Below, piece by piece: positions 54,527-55,378 of a stretch of DNA of 55,378 bases (the first letter of the stretch is position 1; each line of letters opens with the position of its first letter). The DNA is from Amylostereum areolatum. Taxonomy: Eukaryota > Basidiomycota > Agaricomycetes > Russulales > Stereaceae. The notes under the pieces were generated by a model. The model saw only the letters and a list, made by a program, of their open reading frames with translations, ran no database searches and was not told the origin of the DNA. The stretch spans positions 1 through 55,378 of the forward strand of contig SAXG01000142.1 in assembly GCA_012932865.1 (NCBI GenBank), written 5' to 3'. A program made the position numbers and the translations under genes.

Positions 54527-55378
54527 CTACTCATCATTATAGTCAATCAATGCAGCAGGAACACCGGGGGCGGGCAGCACCGACAAAGGGCCTGTTCTAG
54601 ACAGATAAATGAGTGGAATGGATTGAAAAGCTAGGGAAACAACTTACAAAGCCGCCGTGTACAAACCGGACATGAAGCTGTGGTAGAACGGGAGGCGAGT
54701 GTTCTCCATCTCGTTCAAAGTGGCAATATGGCCACCGTACACATCCAGGTATGTCCCGCCGAGAAATCGGACTTGACATGATGCCCGGATCGACGCTCGT
54801 GCAGAGATGCGTAAACCTACACAAGGATAAGCAAAGGTTTATCATATTGAGATCAAAATGAGTCACTCACCGCTGTAAATGCCAGTGCAACCATTGCCTT
54901 CGGGAGCTCGATGCGACACTCGTTAGTTACCGAGTCAATTGTAAACGGGAGCCTATCGCGGAAGCCGTCCGGAATTCCCTTTGCGAAAATGGTCTGGTGA
55001 AGAATTGTGATCCCGATTGGGTGACGGTAAGGTTGACCACGGTGCACAGCCCCAGTCAACCCATCCTACAGTATGATACTATAAGTCAGTAGAAACCCAC
55101 AGAGACATGACCAGTGAAAACACACCGGAGAGTTGCGATGGAATATGTAGTTATAATCCCGGACAGCGAAAGCTACTGCCGCTTGACTCTGCTCCCCTTC
55201 AGGAAGCAGGTTGTACATTCCGACGATGTGATTGTCGCTGGATTCCTTGAACTTCAAGTGAAAGATACCAATGCGAGCGATGGGCTAGTACGAAATGGTC
55301 TGAGAACCGTGCTGCCAGGAAAAATCCAAACTGACTTACCAAGGGAATGAGACGGTTGATGTACCCGGGTTCCTGGAG
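54527..55378 (-). CDS. DUF6532-domain protein, 3' part (5' end beyond window)
   Basis: Reading leftward from the window edge, GMYNLLPEGEQSQAAVAFAV and VRDYNYIFHRNSP are followed by an intron and then GAVHRGQPYRHPIGITILHQ. TIFAKGIPDGFRDRLPFTID leads to ELPKAMVALAFTAV. After another intron come VYASLHERRSG, DFSAGTYLDVYGGHIATLNE and FYHSFMSGLYTAA. The last intron (GTAAGT near 54643 to CTAG near 54598) leads to GPLSVLPAPGVPAALIDYND and TAG at 54529-54527. The order (short helix, ELP..MVAL..TAV, Y..VY..H...L, F...L) is that of the mushroom DUF6532 domain, whose function is unknown and which often occurs in expanded families. Only the C-terminal ~200 residues are in the window. Confidence 0.8.

Overview
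The window is genomic DNA from a filamentous basidiomycete, most likely an Agaricomycete (Polyporales-like by its gene families, though the order is not certain). Genes are dense and carry many 50-80 nt introns. The families present (KRE6/SKN1 glucan-synthesis protein, F-box proteins of the mushroom type, MYND zinc-finger/DUF4470 proteins, DUF6532, UstYa/DUF3328, KDZ transposase) are typical of mushroom-forming fungi.

Layout. 1.7-4.4 kb: KRE6/SKN1-like cell-wall gene whose first exon is broken by about a dozen single-base frame shifts. 5.4-9.8 kb (minus): SNF2 chromatin remodeller with a C-terminal PHD finger. 9.9-14.1 kb: tandem pair of 7-TM-like membrane protein genes separated by a 1.15 kb inverted-repeat structure; the second copy looks decayed. 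15-16.8 kb (minus): F-box protein. 17.5-20.2 kb: intact MYND/DUF4470 gene. 20.3-23.9 kb: a conserved single-TM protein and another 7-TM-like protein. 25.3-34.8 kb: a compact GC-rich cluster of four UstYa-like (DUF3328) proteins, two S33 prolyl-aminopeptidase-like hydrolases, a small membrane protein with a His-rich tail, and a 54-residue secreted peptide with a Kex2 site. This is the strongest candidate for an undescribed system: a dikaritin-like ribosomal peptide (RiPP) cluster. 35.3-53.9 kb: a second MYND/DUF4470 gene (minus) split by a 15.9 kb transposon. 54.5 kb to the end: 3' part of a DUF6532 gene.

The transposon (37775-53636) has ~70 bp terminal inverted repeats, a 7 bp target duplication and a KDZ (Kyakuja-Dileera-Zisupton) transposase. 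It also carries an F-box gene, at least two further uncharacterised proteins, minisatellites and an internal palindrome. Removing it together with one copy of the duplication rejoins the MYND gene exactly in frame, so the insertion boundaries are well supported.

Several otherwise convincing genes (KRE6, two UstYa genes, one S33 hydrolase, transposon cargo) carry isolated 1-nt indels, mostly insertions and often in homopolymers. Residual assembly error is therefore a real possibility, and calls of gene death based only on frame shifts should be treated with caution. All functional assignments come from reading motifs by eye; no database search was run.
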